Source: Platerodrilus igneus
Taxonomy: Eukaryota > Arthropoda > Insecta > Coleoptera > Lycidae
Reading direction: 5' to 3'
NCBI GenBank assembly: GCA_036346225.1
Contig: JARFIW010001469.1
Coordinates: 13,610,001 to 13,674,000 of the forward strand
DNA length: 64,000 nt
Part shown: positions 1 to 11,043 of the stretch, in pieces
Layout: the number at the start of each line of letters is the position of its first letter
How positions within the stretch are numbered: position 1 is the first letter of the stretch
The notes under the pieces: model-generated
Database searches by the model: none
The model's input: only the letters and a program-made list of their open reading frames with translations
Told to the model about the DNA's origin: nothing
Made by a program: the position numbers and the translations under genes

Positions 1-22
1 TGATATTATAATCATAGATTAT

Positions 23-235
23 TTAAATCGTCAAGCCTGCATAATGTCGTCGAATGCGGAATTCAGATCCGATCGAGTAGGACAAACCACTTGTTTTAAT
101 GGATTGACTGGAGACGTTGCATCGGATCGAAAACTGGTTTATGTCGCCAAACTGAAGCGGATTAACACGATCGGATAGAAGCGCCAAGATAAATACAGTC
201 AATAAGAATCCCTTTTGGAGACAAAGAATGGACAT
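23..235 (-). CDS. possible signal-peptide exon, unrecognised
   Basis: A 70-codon open frame whose first 25 or so residues look like a secretion signal (a lysine near residue 8 followed by a hydrophobic run FLLTVFILALL). The remainder has two cysteines at most and no motif I recognise. It could be a first exon of a secreted protein whose other exons lie before the window start, or a chance frame in repeat-rich DNA. No clear splice donor decides between these. The 236-483 interval beside it shows nothing coding. Confidence 0.2.
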   Translation of the reverse strand: MSILCLQKGFLLTVFILALLSDRVNPLQFGDINQFSIRCNVSSQSIKTSGLSYSIGSEFRIRRHYAGLTI

Positions 236-483
236 GCTTAACAGAATTGATTATGATTGAATTAAAATGTAAAATGATTCAATCACTTTGAAAGCCAATC
301 ATTTATTGTTTCAGCTTTAAAAGTGATCGATTGTCACAGCACTACTGAACATAATTTGATACAAAGACTGCTTCCCTCTTTAAGCAAGTTTTATTTCAAC
401 ACCTCAGTAATAAACAATAATGTACAAACAAATGTATTTATGACACATATTTTCTACAACGCTAAATAAAGACCATCATTCAA

Positions 484-1852
484 CTATTCTATATAAATTA
501 TATGTTGAATGGTTTCACATCCTAAACTTTCATCCCCATAATCAGACTCATCGCCTGAGGATAAGTATCCATCTGAATTATCGCTATTATCATCAACCCG
601 TATAATTAGGTCTTGAACCTCGTCTATTAAAGTTTCTCGTTCCATATAATCCTTTTCAATTTTCTCTACGTGCAGACATACTTTAGTCCACTTGTTGATT
701 CCAATATTTTTTAATTGTTCTTCTGCCAACTTCCATACATCATCTATTTTGAAGGTTATATCACATGCAGCGACGCGGTTTTTTAAGTAACGCCCAAATC
801 ATCTCGATAGGATTTAGTTCTGGGTGATATGAAGGTAAACGCAATACTACATGACCATGTTCTGCCAGTAGCTTGTCAATTACAAACAGCTGATGAACAG
901 GTTTATGTGCCTTAATTTTGTAATATAATTCAGGCTTGGTTTCCTTACATTCAAAGAGGATATTTCGTTCCTTCAACCATTTCTGCATATCTGTTTTCTT
1001 CCAACTTGAAGTAGGATTAGGATGCACAAGAACATTATGATACGACGCATTGTCTATCACAAACACTGAATTTGGTTCCAAATTTGGTATTAACTTTTCT
1101 TAAAGCCAGTTTTTATAATTGCGATGATTCATGTCATCGTGATAATCCCCAGTTTTCAAACCAGACTTAAATATCAATTCTGCATTTGGAACGAACGCAT
1201 TTTTTCTACCTGCATGAACAATTATCAAACGCTTCCCTTTTGAAACTGGCGATTTCAAACCCTTGGTGGTGCCGTCATCCCAACACTTTGTTACACTGTG
1301 AGAACTGTGCAGATATGTTTCATCGTTATACACAATGCTTCTGCCCTCTTCTTTATACTTACTAAGATTTTCCGAAAATATAGTGCGCTTTGCCCTTATA
1401 TTGCTTTGTTCAACAAGAATTTTCCTGTTATCTACAGTTCTCTTCCAACAAAACCCTGCTCTTACAACAATTTTTTTGAACGAACCTAATTTTCCCGTGT
1501 AATGAGAGCAATCATTTTTAAATTCGTCAAACACTAACTTCAAAGTCGGTCTACGTTTATGTATTGCTGCAAACCGATACATAACGGTTCTTAAAATCTT
1601 TTCGTCAAATCCATTCACTGTTGACTTAGGGCTTGGTTTATTTACGGGTTTCCTTGGTGAACTGAACTTGGTGCAGGGTGGTTTGTTTGTACCTTCCTTT
1701 ACAATTCTTTGCACCGTCCGCAATGACACAACCACGCACTCTTGCAAATTGTTCAGGTTGGAGGCGCCCGAATCTTTTATGTGTTTCAAATATTGAAACA
1801 CATTAAAAACAATCAGTCGTCCTTGACTATAAATCACCTTTTTCTTATTCAT
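484..1852 (-). pseudogene. Tc1/mariner-superfamily transposase, DD82E type, broken
   Basis: Cut-and-paste DNA transposase of the IS630-Tc1-mariner superfamily. Reading leftwards from the ATG at 1852: an N-terminal helix-turn-helix-like region, then the first catalytic aspartate in IVYNDETYLH, the second in FVIDNASYHN, and the glutamate in LNPIEMIWALLK. I count 82 residues between the second aspartate and the glutamate, far longer than the usual 34-37. As I recall, such spacing is the mark of the group called Sailor. Two lesions are visible: one in-frame TAA at about 1100, between NYKNWL and EKLIPNL, and one frame change in the A-run near 780 just after WALLK, after which the acidic C-terminal tail continues to 484. 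I could not fix the terminal inverted repeats. Not active as it stands, but decay is light. Confidence 0.8.
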
Positions 1853-2423
1853 AATATTACTCTAAAAAATATTATAATTAATCATTGAACGAACATTCTT
1901 TTTAAATACTTACATTGTTGAAGAAATTAACTATCAGTTAGTTTTGAAAAAACTGTTTTAATGACTATTACTTGATACAAATATTAAAACGGAAAACTGA
2001 AAACAATAAGACCTTGATAAGAGCGAGAATGACAATGACAGTTACGGTTCACATTCGGTATATACAGTATTGGGATCCGCTGAGTATGTACACTGTTGCC
2101 ACAGCAAATATTTACGGATAAAGAAACTACAAACTTAGAATTGTTTATAAGTAAAAACAAGTAAAAGCTCCGATATTATATGGAGATCTGGATTTATTTC
2201 AATTATTTATGAATTTCTAGATACCGCCAGCATGAACGGGGTCCTTACAAACAATATTTTACTTAACGTAATAAATGGGATATTCGTGATGACGTATTAA
2301 AGCCACATTGCTAGCAAGATGTTTGTGGGTTGTACTGTAGCGTTGTGAATCTTGAGGTTTAAGTTTAAATTGAACCTATTGCGCATGTGACGTCACCCGC
2401 CATGAGATAATAATACTACTCAA
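1853..2423. other. AT-rich stretch, no gene seen
   Basis: Presumably the upstream part of the transposon plus flanking DNA. No coding frame or clear repeat end was found. A single TGACGTCA-like site (GTGACGTCACC) sits near 2388. Confidence 0.4.
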
Positions 2424-2745
2424 CCTCCGCTTACAAAGCTTACCACATAATTATAATAAGCATTGTTTAAACTCAGTACGCTGAGCTTTATACAATGGAC
2501 AAAAACTGGTAAGAAATTACGAGTGTATAAACTGTAACTTTTTTTTGACGATTGGCCTTATGAAAGTGTACGTTCTGAGCAGTTCCCGCATAAGAAAGTT
2601 AATTAAGACAATTATAGCTCCTGAAGACGGAATTTGAAAGGATGGCGGGCGTGTTTTTGATATTTATAAATTCCACGTCGAAAAAAATGCAGATGCCTAA
2701 CAGGGTTGTCGTTTATTTAGACGTTATATGTTTGAGTAGTATAGC
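2424..2745 (+). pseudogene. odorant receptor scrap (7tm_6), same family as 20551
   Basis: About 320 bases that run almost base for base with the receptor exon at roughly 20638-20960, including the stretch coding ELYTMDKNW and the following transmembrane segment. It is dead: the tryptophan after MDKN is followed by TAA where the paralogue has CAA, further stops follow, and small deletions shift the frame. Homology starts abruptly at GCTTACAAAG and is lost after about 2745, so both gene ends are missing. Same orientation as the two other receptor loci in the window, so it is probably the oldest remnant of a tandem cluster. Confidence 0.85.
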
Positions 2746-2749
2746 TAGG

Positions 2750-3655
2750 CGAATACGGCAAAAATCAGTTTTGCGGACGTTTTTTGATGTTAGGAGGTTG
2801 TGGGGGCGCAGCGCTGGGGCTCCGGTGGCAGGTGTCTTTGTTGGTCGATAGTTTGCTGAATGATGAATGTAGATGTGGTTCTCTAGGGCTTCGCGCTCGT
2901 CACCGTGGTGTGTGGGGGCGCAGCGACGGGGCTCCAGTGGAGGTTATTTTTGTGGGTCGATAGTAAGGTGAATGGGGTTTCGCCCTCGTGTGGGCGCGGG
3001 CTCGTGTCTTTGTTGGTAGGTTCTTTGCTTGAGAAGAAACAGAGCTTCCTAGAGCTTCGCCCTTGTTTTTACTCTCGTCGCATTAGTTAATTAAAAAGAG
3101 ATTTTAGGTTAAACAAGATAAACGTAGATGAATGCAGAATAGGTTTTGCGCGAATTTAGAAAATAAAACGTGGTGAAAAATTTGGATAACGTATTCATTC
3201 TCAAAATGGACAATGGAGTTCCCTAGTGTGTTCTGAACAGGGCTGTGTCCCATTAGGTAATTGAATGCTTCGTAGATTTTTAGGTTAAGCAGAAACGTAC
3301 ACGGGATGAAAAATTTAGCGGTGTTGGGGCTTCGCCCCCGAGAGGCTCAAGAATTATTTTTGGATTAAGTATCATATAATGTTTAAAAAGAACAGCAGAA
3401 TTATACGACCCGTAACACATTGGTTTTAATTTAAAATTAAATATAGGTATGTATCTTGTAAAAACAGGTGTGTCGTTATTTTGTTCATGGGAAAAAACCG
3501 AGGTTATATTTTACTTGGGAGATTTTAGGTTAAGCAAAACCGCGTACGTGGTGAAGAATTTAGCTGTGCTAGACCTTCGCCCCCGAAAGCCTCAAGAATT
3601 ATTCTTGTATTACGTATGATATAATGCTTAAAAAGAAACATTCAAACCTTTAATG
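2750..3655. repeat. GC-richer tandem repeat block
   Basis: Two kinds of direct repeat. At about 2800-2950 a GGGGGCGCAGCG plus GGGCTCC(A/G)GTGG unit occurs twice. At 3271-3390 and 3523-3640 a unit of about 120 bases recurs at 250-base spacing; it begins GATTTTAGGTTAAGCA, passes a CTTCGCCCCCG element and ends in CTCAAGAATTATT. A partial third start is near 3100. In the 3318 copy GGGGC and GCCCC can form a stem around TTC. Open frames here are products of the GC content. Function unknown; satellite-like or the tail of an unrecognised element. Confidence 0.5.
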
Positions 3656-3936
3656 TTTTATTTACAAAAAAATTACATTCTTTTTTATAGAGTGGCGGTA
3701 GCAGATTCTGCTTTATTCAATTTTTTTGTTTTAGCGTTGTCATCACCGCTAGAGTCCTATTAATTTTAGAAAAGTTTGTTAGTAAAAAATATTATTTTTA
3801 CCTACCGGCATATTCTAATTACATGGTAATAGTTCATATTTTTGTGCAGTTTGATTGATTCACTGCTGAAACAAAACATTTTTTTACACAGTTAGCAATA
3901 CTGTGTGTGTCGTATATGTCAATATTATACCAGTTA

Positions 3937-4930
3937 CTAATCTACCGACATTACAATGTGAATAAGAGTCGCTATACTTGCGGTCGCGTACCCAATGTTC
4001 CACGTGAAGGTACTATATTTGGCTTAAACTCGAAATTTAACGTGCTTTAAATGTAATCTAACTTCAAAATTAATCGATTCTAAATAAAAATCTAATAAAC
4101 TGAAACAAAACTAAAAATAGGGAATAAATAACGGTATTCCTAGCGTTGACTTTGGAGTGTGTCCGATCAACAAGACACAAGCAAAATGAAAGGGATAGAG
4201 ATACGAAATACCAGATAGCAGCTGCCAGCTCTGCATACCAGTGCGACCTGAAGGGTCGTCTTAAAACTATCCAAGTATAGCTAGCTAATATACAAAAAAT
4301 GGATTCAAATTTTCTGAGTATTCGCCAAATATTTTAATATTGAATCCAGTTATTTTGCCTATTTTATAAAATTACAAATTCGTGCTCCCTGGTCTAAGCA
4401 TTTTATTCTAATTCAATCCTATATTCGTCCCTAACGTTTCCTATCGTTCCCTAAGTTGACATATTGTAATTACATTCTTCTTTCCTAATCTAACCACATT
4501 ATAAAGTAATTAAGGGCCGCTATGCTTGCGGCCACGTCCTCAATTCTCTACCCGAAGTTACTACATTGGGTTTAAACGCAAAAAGTAAACGTGCTCCAAA
4601 TTTAATCTAACTTCAGATTAATCAATACTAAATAAAAATCTAACAAACTGAAACAAAAAATAGGGTTTAAAGAATGGTGTCCCTAGCGTTGATTCTGGAG
4701 TTAGCCCAATCTATAAGACACATGCAAAAATGAACGGGGAGGGATCCGTAATACCGGATAGCAGCTGCCAGCTCTGCTTAACGATGTGACCTGAAGGGTC
4801 GTCTTAAAACTATCCAATCTAGCTAGCTAATTTAAAAAATAATTTAATAGTGAATCAACCGATTTTGCGTGTTCTATATATTTACAAATTCGTTCTCTCT
4901 GGTATAAGTATTTATTCAACTAATCTACCC
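3937..4930 (-). repeat. tandem 3'-UTR fragments of the R1-like element
   Basis: Two direct copies (about 3947-4480 and 4495-4919) of the sequence that forms the 3' end of the R1-like element at 15301. All three share the GTGAATAAG(G/A)G start, a GGCCGCTATACTTGCGGCC-type hairpin, TTGGGTTTAAAC and the AACGTGCT block. The two copies here extend further, to TAGCAGCTGCCAGCTCTGC and CTGAAGGGTCGTC. CTAATCTAACC-type sequence precedes each copy and recurs at 4920, so this is a tandem array with periods of about 548 and 435. No coding sequence is attached. Confidence 0.7.
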
Positions 4931-5079
4931 ACAGCTGAATACAGAATGTGACCTCGGCTTTTGTAACTATCGTTTGAATAAAATATAGATATGCATGCAA
5001 ATCGTGCAAAACAGGTGTCGTTATTTGTTTATGAGGAAAAACTTTTATAGCTCAATGGTGGTGCAAGAGGGAAGTTCCG

Positions 5080-7195
5080 CTAATTGTAAATCAAGATTTG
5101 ATGGCTCAAAGTCAACGGATATAAATGCGTTTATTGATGCAATATAAATTTTTAAGTATTGTATGAGTATTTCCGATGTTAACGCAATTCGAGGCTTACC
5201 CATTTTGCTTGACGGACTTGCCGCAACCTGATCTCAAGGGGTCAAAGATTCGATCGAATCTTGGGATGAATTAGTTCAATCATTACGTGGTGCTTTGGGA
5301 ACGAAAAAGCCACCTTACGAAATATATTGGGAATTATTTGCTAATGAGCAAGATTTTGTTACCCCGACGAATATTTTTGTTGTAGGACTAGGGCGTTAAT
5401 CGCTCAGCTACCACCAAATACGCTAAATTAAACCATACAAATAGATATGATATATGGGCTACTAAATATGAAAATTCGTGAACATATTTTTCGCGGAAGT
5501 ATTAAATCACTTGATGATTCGCTTAAAGAAGCTCGTGTTGTGAAAGAAAATTTAAAGGCAGTGAATAAACTCAAAAGTTAAACATAACTAACATTGACGT
5601 TTACGTAGAAACTAAAACTTTTATTGTATTACGGAACGCAGACTTTACTTGGCGTCTATTTTATTGCTGATGCGAATATTGTTCTGAACTTATCGGAAAA
5701 AGGTTGGCATTTTGGTGAAAATCGTGAGCTCCGGTATGATCAAAATTTTGAAAATAACTCAAATTGTGTAAATTTAAACGATGTTTCGGGTACGCATTTT
5801 GATAAAAGCACGATTCTGTCGGCGGAACAGAAACACGTTTTAGAGAAAATTTTGTGCAATAACCGAGATATTTTAGAAGTAGCTGGAGATGCTACTCCTT
5901 TTACTGAACATTATATAAATACGGAAAATAGTTTGCCAATTCATAGTCCGCCTTATAGAATGCCTCCTGCAAAAAAGGAAATTTTTAAAGAGGAACTTGA
6001 TAAACTTTTAAAAGAGGAGATTATTAAAGCATGCGAATCTCCTTGGGCTGCTCCGGTGGTCCTTACACCAAAAAAAGATGGTTCTATAAGACTTATTGTC
6101 GATTATAGATGTCTTAATGAAAAGATAATTACCGATTCATATCCATTGCCACGAATGGACGAACTTTTGCATGCGGCACAACGATCTTTGTTTATGTCGA
6201 CAATTGACTTGTTGGCGGGTTACCATCAGGTTAGTGTTGCTGTTTTTGATCGCGATAAAACTGCGTTTGCCACGCTATTTGGAACTTATCGACCTTATTC
6301 GACCTTAAAACGGCACCGGCGACGTTTCAACGCTTAATGGATCATTTTCGTTTGGGACTTCCTGAAGTCACATTGTTGGTTTATCCTGACGAGTTAATTG
6401 TAATTTCAAATTCGTTCGAGCAACACATCGAAGACTTAAAAGAAGTGTTTTCGCGTCTTAGACTACGGGCGAATAAAAAAAAAGTGTTTTTTTGCCTGTT
6501 CTGAAGTAAAATATTTAGGACATATTAATAACGCCGGCAGGAATATAAGTAAATCCCTAGAAAACTAGTGCGATTACAGATATTCCTACTCCGCGTAACG
6601 TAAAGCACGTGCAAAGTTTTTTACAATGTTATTCTTGGTTCAGGAGGTTTATAGCAAATTCTTCAGATATTTCCAGGCCTCTGAGCAACCTAACAAAAAA
6701 GAAATCTGTTAGGAAATGGAGTGATGAAGAACAGAATGCTTTTGAAACTTTATAGAAATTATTGGTTGGTGCTCCAATTTTGGGTCAAGCTGATTCTTCG
6801 CAACCGTTCATTGTTCGTACAGATGCAAGCAATTATGCGCTGGGTACAGTATTATTACAGAGTGAACGAGAAAGCGAGCATCCAATTGAGTATGCTAGTC
6901 GTTTACTGTCTTCCGCCGAAATTAATCATTCTACTACCGAACGCGAAGCGTTAGCTATAGTTTCTGCTTTAGAGAAGTTTCGTGGATATATAGAAGGGTC
7001 CAAAATTATTCTTTCGACGGATCATCAACCGTTGAAGTGGTTGTTTTTCTGAAAACACCATCAAACCGTTTAGCCAGAGCTTTAATCTACAAATAGAATA
7101 TTTACTTGGAAAAAAGAATGTGGCAGCGGACACGTTATCTTCTCCACAGTGAGTTACGTTTCGGGTCTTGGAAGCGGTTTTTTTAAAAACTTCTT
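5080..7195 (+). mobile_element. gypsy-type LTR retrotransposon remnant, gag to RNase H
   Basis: Degenerate Ty3/gypsy polyprotein in order along the plus strand. A gag-like part lies at 5085-5580 with stops. The end of the protease follows near 5630. Reverse transcriptase runs from about 5940, with the KKDGSIRLIVDYRCLN block and a frame break near 6300. A finger-to-palm continuation runs to 6480, and RNase H at 6762-7052 carries RTDASNYALG and STDHQPLKW. The catalytic YxDD box reads YPDE, so the polymerase is dead regardless of frame. No integrase follows, and I see no matching LTR pair. The right edge abuts the LTR-like sequence of the next element at about 7200. Confidence 0.8.
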
Positions 7196-7199
7196 CCAA

Positions 7200-9780
7200 A
7201 AATTGCGTAATGAAATTTATTTGGTTAAACAGAACTTACAATTGAAATTTGACAAGTTGATTTAAAATACTCTAAATCGAAAATCAAATAATAATCGGAA
7301 TTTAATAAAGGCAAGTAGCCTAAGCAAACGGCAATGTTAAAGCTGAAATACTGTTGACCGACTGATGGTGTTGGGGCTCCCGGGTATTTATGTTGTCCTT
7401 GCCCCTCACATGGTTATGGGAACTTGCACAGCTCATGTCTGCTTATTTTTTTAACTCTATTCATTTTACAATGTAACAATCTTAATTTCTAAATAATCGC
7501 GGTTTCTTAACCGTATGTGACCTGCACCTGCAGTATCACTTACTCTCTGGAATACAATGTATTGCATCCGTTCTTACAACTTGCTTGTGAACTGTTAATA
7601 ACCTTTCTGATTTCTTCTTATATTTACATTGTAGTATATACTTAATAACTTCTTTAACAATTTCTAATAATTCCTAATAAATTCTATTTTGTTATACATA
7701 TATAGATTGGAGGATACATAACTCCTCTCGACGTAAATGAAAAATTAAAGTTCTTTTTGCTTAATTTTTTAAAATTCATTGTTTAGAATTCATTGTCCCT
7801 AAGGGTATATCTATTGTTTCTTTATTTACCTTTGTTTCCTTATTTCTAAATTTTTTCTCTTTATTCTTACATCTAAGATACATTTTGTAAAATAAATACA
7901 TGATTAATAAAATAATTAAAAAGATTAATACAATTGTCAAAACATTTATATAAGTAGTAGTGCAATTTCGGCACTTTTAACTCACTCAAGTGTTCTTTAT
8001 AATTGTCTATTAGTTTCATGACGTGGTTGAGATCGTCTAAGTCTAGGTGTTTTAGTTGCACGGGTTTCTTGATTATTTCGTCATCTTCAAGTGGTGTGAT
8101 TTTGAATTGTAATTCCGGTAAATTGGCGAATTTCTTGGTTACTGTGGGATCTTGATAAACTCTGATAATTTCGTTGTTTAATTTTAAATAACAGTCTTCT
8201 TTAAGGATGATTACTTTGCTTCCGGTTAATGCTAAATTATTCTGGTCTTGATTGCAATGTGCGGTTGCTATTACTTCTGTTGGAAATATGGCAATCCATT
8301 TGTTTCCTGTAACCTGTTGAATCTTCATGTTGAAAATTTGTATGTCAATGTTGGCTCTTAACTTTATTAGAAAGTCCATTCCTATTAGTCCGTCGTATTT
8401 ATCGTTGAATTCAAAAATGCAAAATTTGTGTTTTATTTTTACGTTGAAGGTTTTTGGTAGGGGTATATTAGCTATGAATTGGTACAGTGTCGTTTGATGT
8501 GCTGTTCTAATTTTAAAGGGTTCTCTTTCTACAAAATCTAAATAATGTTTTTTACGGTTCGGGGGCTAATTAGTGTTTTTGAGGATCCGATATCGATTAG
8601 TAATTTAAATTCTGCATGGAGTTTTTCTTTATATGGCAATACTTGTTGATTGATATTAATTAAAGTGATTACATTTGGTCGTTTATAAATCGGTCTATCT
8701 GAAGATTTGAGCACGTATTTTCTTTGTCATCCTCTTCGTAATTTTTGCATGGTTCGTCGCGTTCATAAGTTTCTAAGTGGTTTGATCCGTCTACTTCTTG
8801 GTGAAATAATTCTTCCGAGGTAAAGTTTCGTTTTCGGTTATAGTTTAGTCGGATTTGCGATATTTTTGTATTTTGTCTGGTGTTACCAGATTTATAGGGG
8901 TTGGTTTGTAATAACTGTTAGGGTTGTTATTATTATTTATCATTGGTTTACGCCGAATGCTTACTTTGTTGGTTTGCGTTTTGGTTAAATCTTGGTAGAA
9001 GTGCGGTTTTTTAAAATTTGAGTTAAATGTTGATCTTGGAAAGTGTTTAAATCGATTGTTAAAATTTGTGTTATTAAAATTTGAGTTACTAATTCGCAGT
9101 TGGTTCATTTATGCTTTGAATGGTGTAAATTTTGGTTGGGTGGATATTTGTCTTGCGGCATGCATGGTTTTATTGGTGAATAACTTTTATTCGCGTTAGG
9201 TTTATATAGTCTGTTCCGACAGTACATTACGCTTTCCTCTTCTATGATTATGTTTATGGCTTCTTTTATATTTTGGGGATGTTGGAATTTTATTTTATCT
9301 GATAGTCGTTCTGGTAAAGCGTTTATATAGGTGTCCAGTGCCATTTCGTCATGCATTTTTGTCTTTAGTAGGCGGATATTTTAGTCGGATTGTTCGATTT
9401 TTAGTTTTGTTAAAATTAAACTTCGTAAGTCATGGCATTTCATTCCGAATTGATACAGGGATTGGTCACTTTCCATTTTTAGGTTTATTAGGTCGCGGAT
9501 AAAACATTTGATGTTGCGTTGGTCGCCGAAATATGTTATCAATATGCGTTTAAAAACTTCCCACTATTCTAAATTGTCTCGGCTAGCTATTAACGAAGTT
9601 CCCGTCCGGTCAGTTTACTTGTTTTTAGGCGTAAAAGTAATACATTTCTTTCGTTATCTCCTAGTTTGTAAAAGGTTTTCAAAACTATTTCACACGCGGT
9701 AATGAAGTTTCCCGCTTGATCTCCGTTGAATTGGGGTATACCTTCGAGGTATATTTTCATGTCTGAACTCATGATTGTTA
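7200..9780 (-). mobile_element. errantivirus-like gypsy element, internally deleted
   Basis: Old LTR retroelement on the minus strand. Gag occupies 9772 to about 8845 in several frames, with an asparagine-rich tail. Protease has its active-site DIGS near 8590 and ends in the frame at 8379. That frame then runs without a stop into a segment that resembles the C-terminal half of an insect retroelement envelope, including a hydrophobic stretch before the end at 7873. All of reverse transcriptase, RNase H and integrase is missing. To the left, a purine-rich GAGAGG tract meets AGTTATG at about 7727, a typical start for such LTRs. TATA-like ATAAATA, a TCAGT initiator (near 7345-7375, minus strand) and AATAAA near 7217 support a 3' LTR of about 520 bases. 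The envelope assignment is the least certain part. Confidence 0.6.
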
Positions 9781-11040
9781 AGGATTGCTTTCGCTTTTAA
9801 TTAATATCAAATTTTGTATAAATTGAGATTTATTTCGGTTTGGTTTATTACTTTTTAGTTTGGTTGGTATTTGTTATTTAAAGAATCGCTTTAATTATTT
9901 TTTATGCGTAGTTATACGGTATTATAATTTAATTGCGGGATTTGTGCTTGGCAATATCTGGTTAATTGCTGTAGCCTTGGATTAGTTTATTTTTATACTG
10001 TGCGAATGTGATAGTAATCCTGGGTTTTAATTTTCTGAAAAGTTTCTATGTGGATTATTAATTTATTGGAATAAATGCGTTGTACTTTGTACGTTTTGTT
10101 GCGCCAGTTATGATTTTATTTTGTTTCAGTCCTGTTGACTAATTAAGTTTGCTTTAATTATTTCATCTTCGTAGGTGTTGTAATTGATAAATGCGTAAAA
10201 TGCTTCCTTTCAATTGTATTGTCTAGTTACCTCGAATGTCTAAATATAGAGTTGCAAGTGTTCAGTCTACCGTTTTGTTAGAGTAGTTGTATCAATGTCT
10301 CCTTTAGAGTTTATACAATGAATTGTTTAAATTATAGGTTTTGGTTTACTAAAAAGTTTTTATTTTCATTTTTGGTACTAAATTTAAATAAATTGCGTAA
10401 TGCTTTTGTATACTTAGATATTCTCGTGCTGAAAATATTTAATTATAATTGTCAAGTGTAAATGGATCTTTTCAGTAATGTAGATTTTTATAAAGTTGCG
10501 ATGAGCGAATGGTTTTTATTTAATGAGGATTTCCGATAATAATTTGTGTAAGATTCGCGCTATAAATTTGCACTCTTTGTTTCAGTTTGTGATGGGTTAA
10601 TTTAATAATGGATTGCAAAGATGTTTCTATAATTTATACACTTGGTGTTTAATTTATAGACTTCGGTGAAGATTAAGTTTTAAGTAAATTGTTTCTATAT
10701 GCATGTGGTGATAAAATAATAGAAATTAATTGCGTTCTATCTATATTGTTTAGGACTTGCTGAATTGAATTCGTTTTGTTTCGTATTTTAATAATTCGTA
10801 ATAATTGTACTAATTTACGTATATACATGCGTCTTTTCAGTTTTCTAGTTTAAAATAAGTTTTCTCTTACTTTAAAAATAATTTCTCGTATTTGAAAATA
10901 ATTTCTCTTGATAGATAAATAAACTATTTTTATTGAACGGCATAAATTGCAATAATAATAATAAAAATCTGTACATACATAAAATATAAAAAAAAAAGTT
11001 CTTTACTAGCTAATATCAATAAATTTGTAAAAAGAATATT
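9781..11040. other. AT-rich DNA, leader or old LTR remnants
   Basis: No open frame of note. On the minus strand TGGCGCAAC at about 10098-10106 could be a tRNA primer-binding site for the neighbouring gypsy-type element, but I found no second LTR copy to back it. A run of AATAATAATAATAAAA lies near 10950. Confidence 0.3.
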
Positions 11041-11043
11041 TGG

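Noticed and set aside
10098..10106. Primer-binding site TGGCGCAAC proving a 5' LTR at 10107
   Set aside because: No sequence to its right matches the presumed 3' LTR at 7200-7727, so the 5' LTR cannot be supported.
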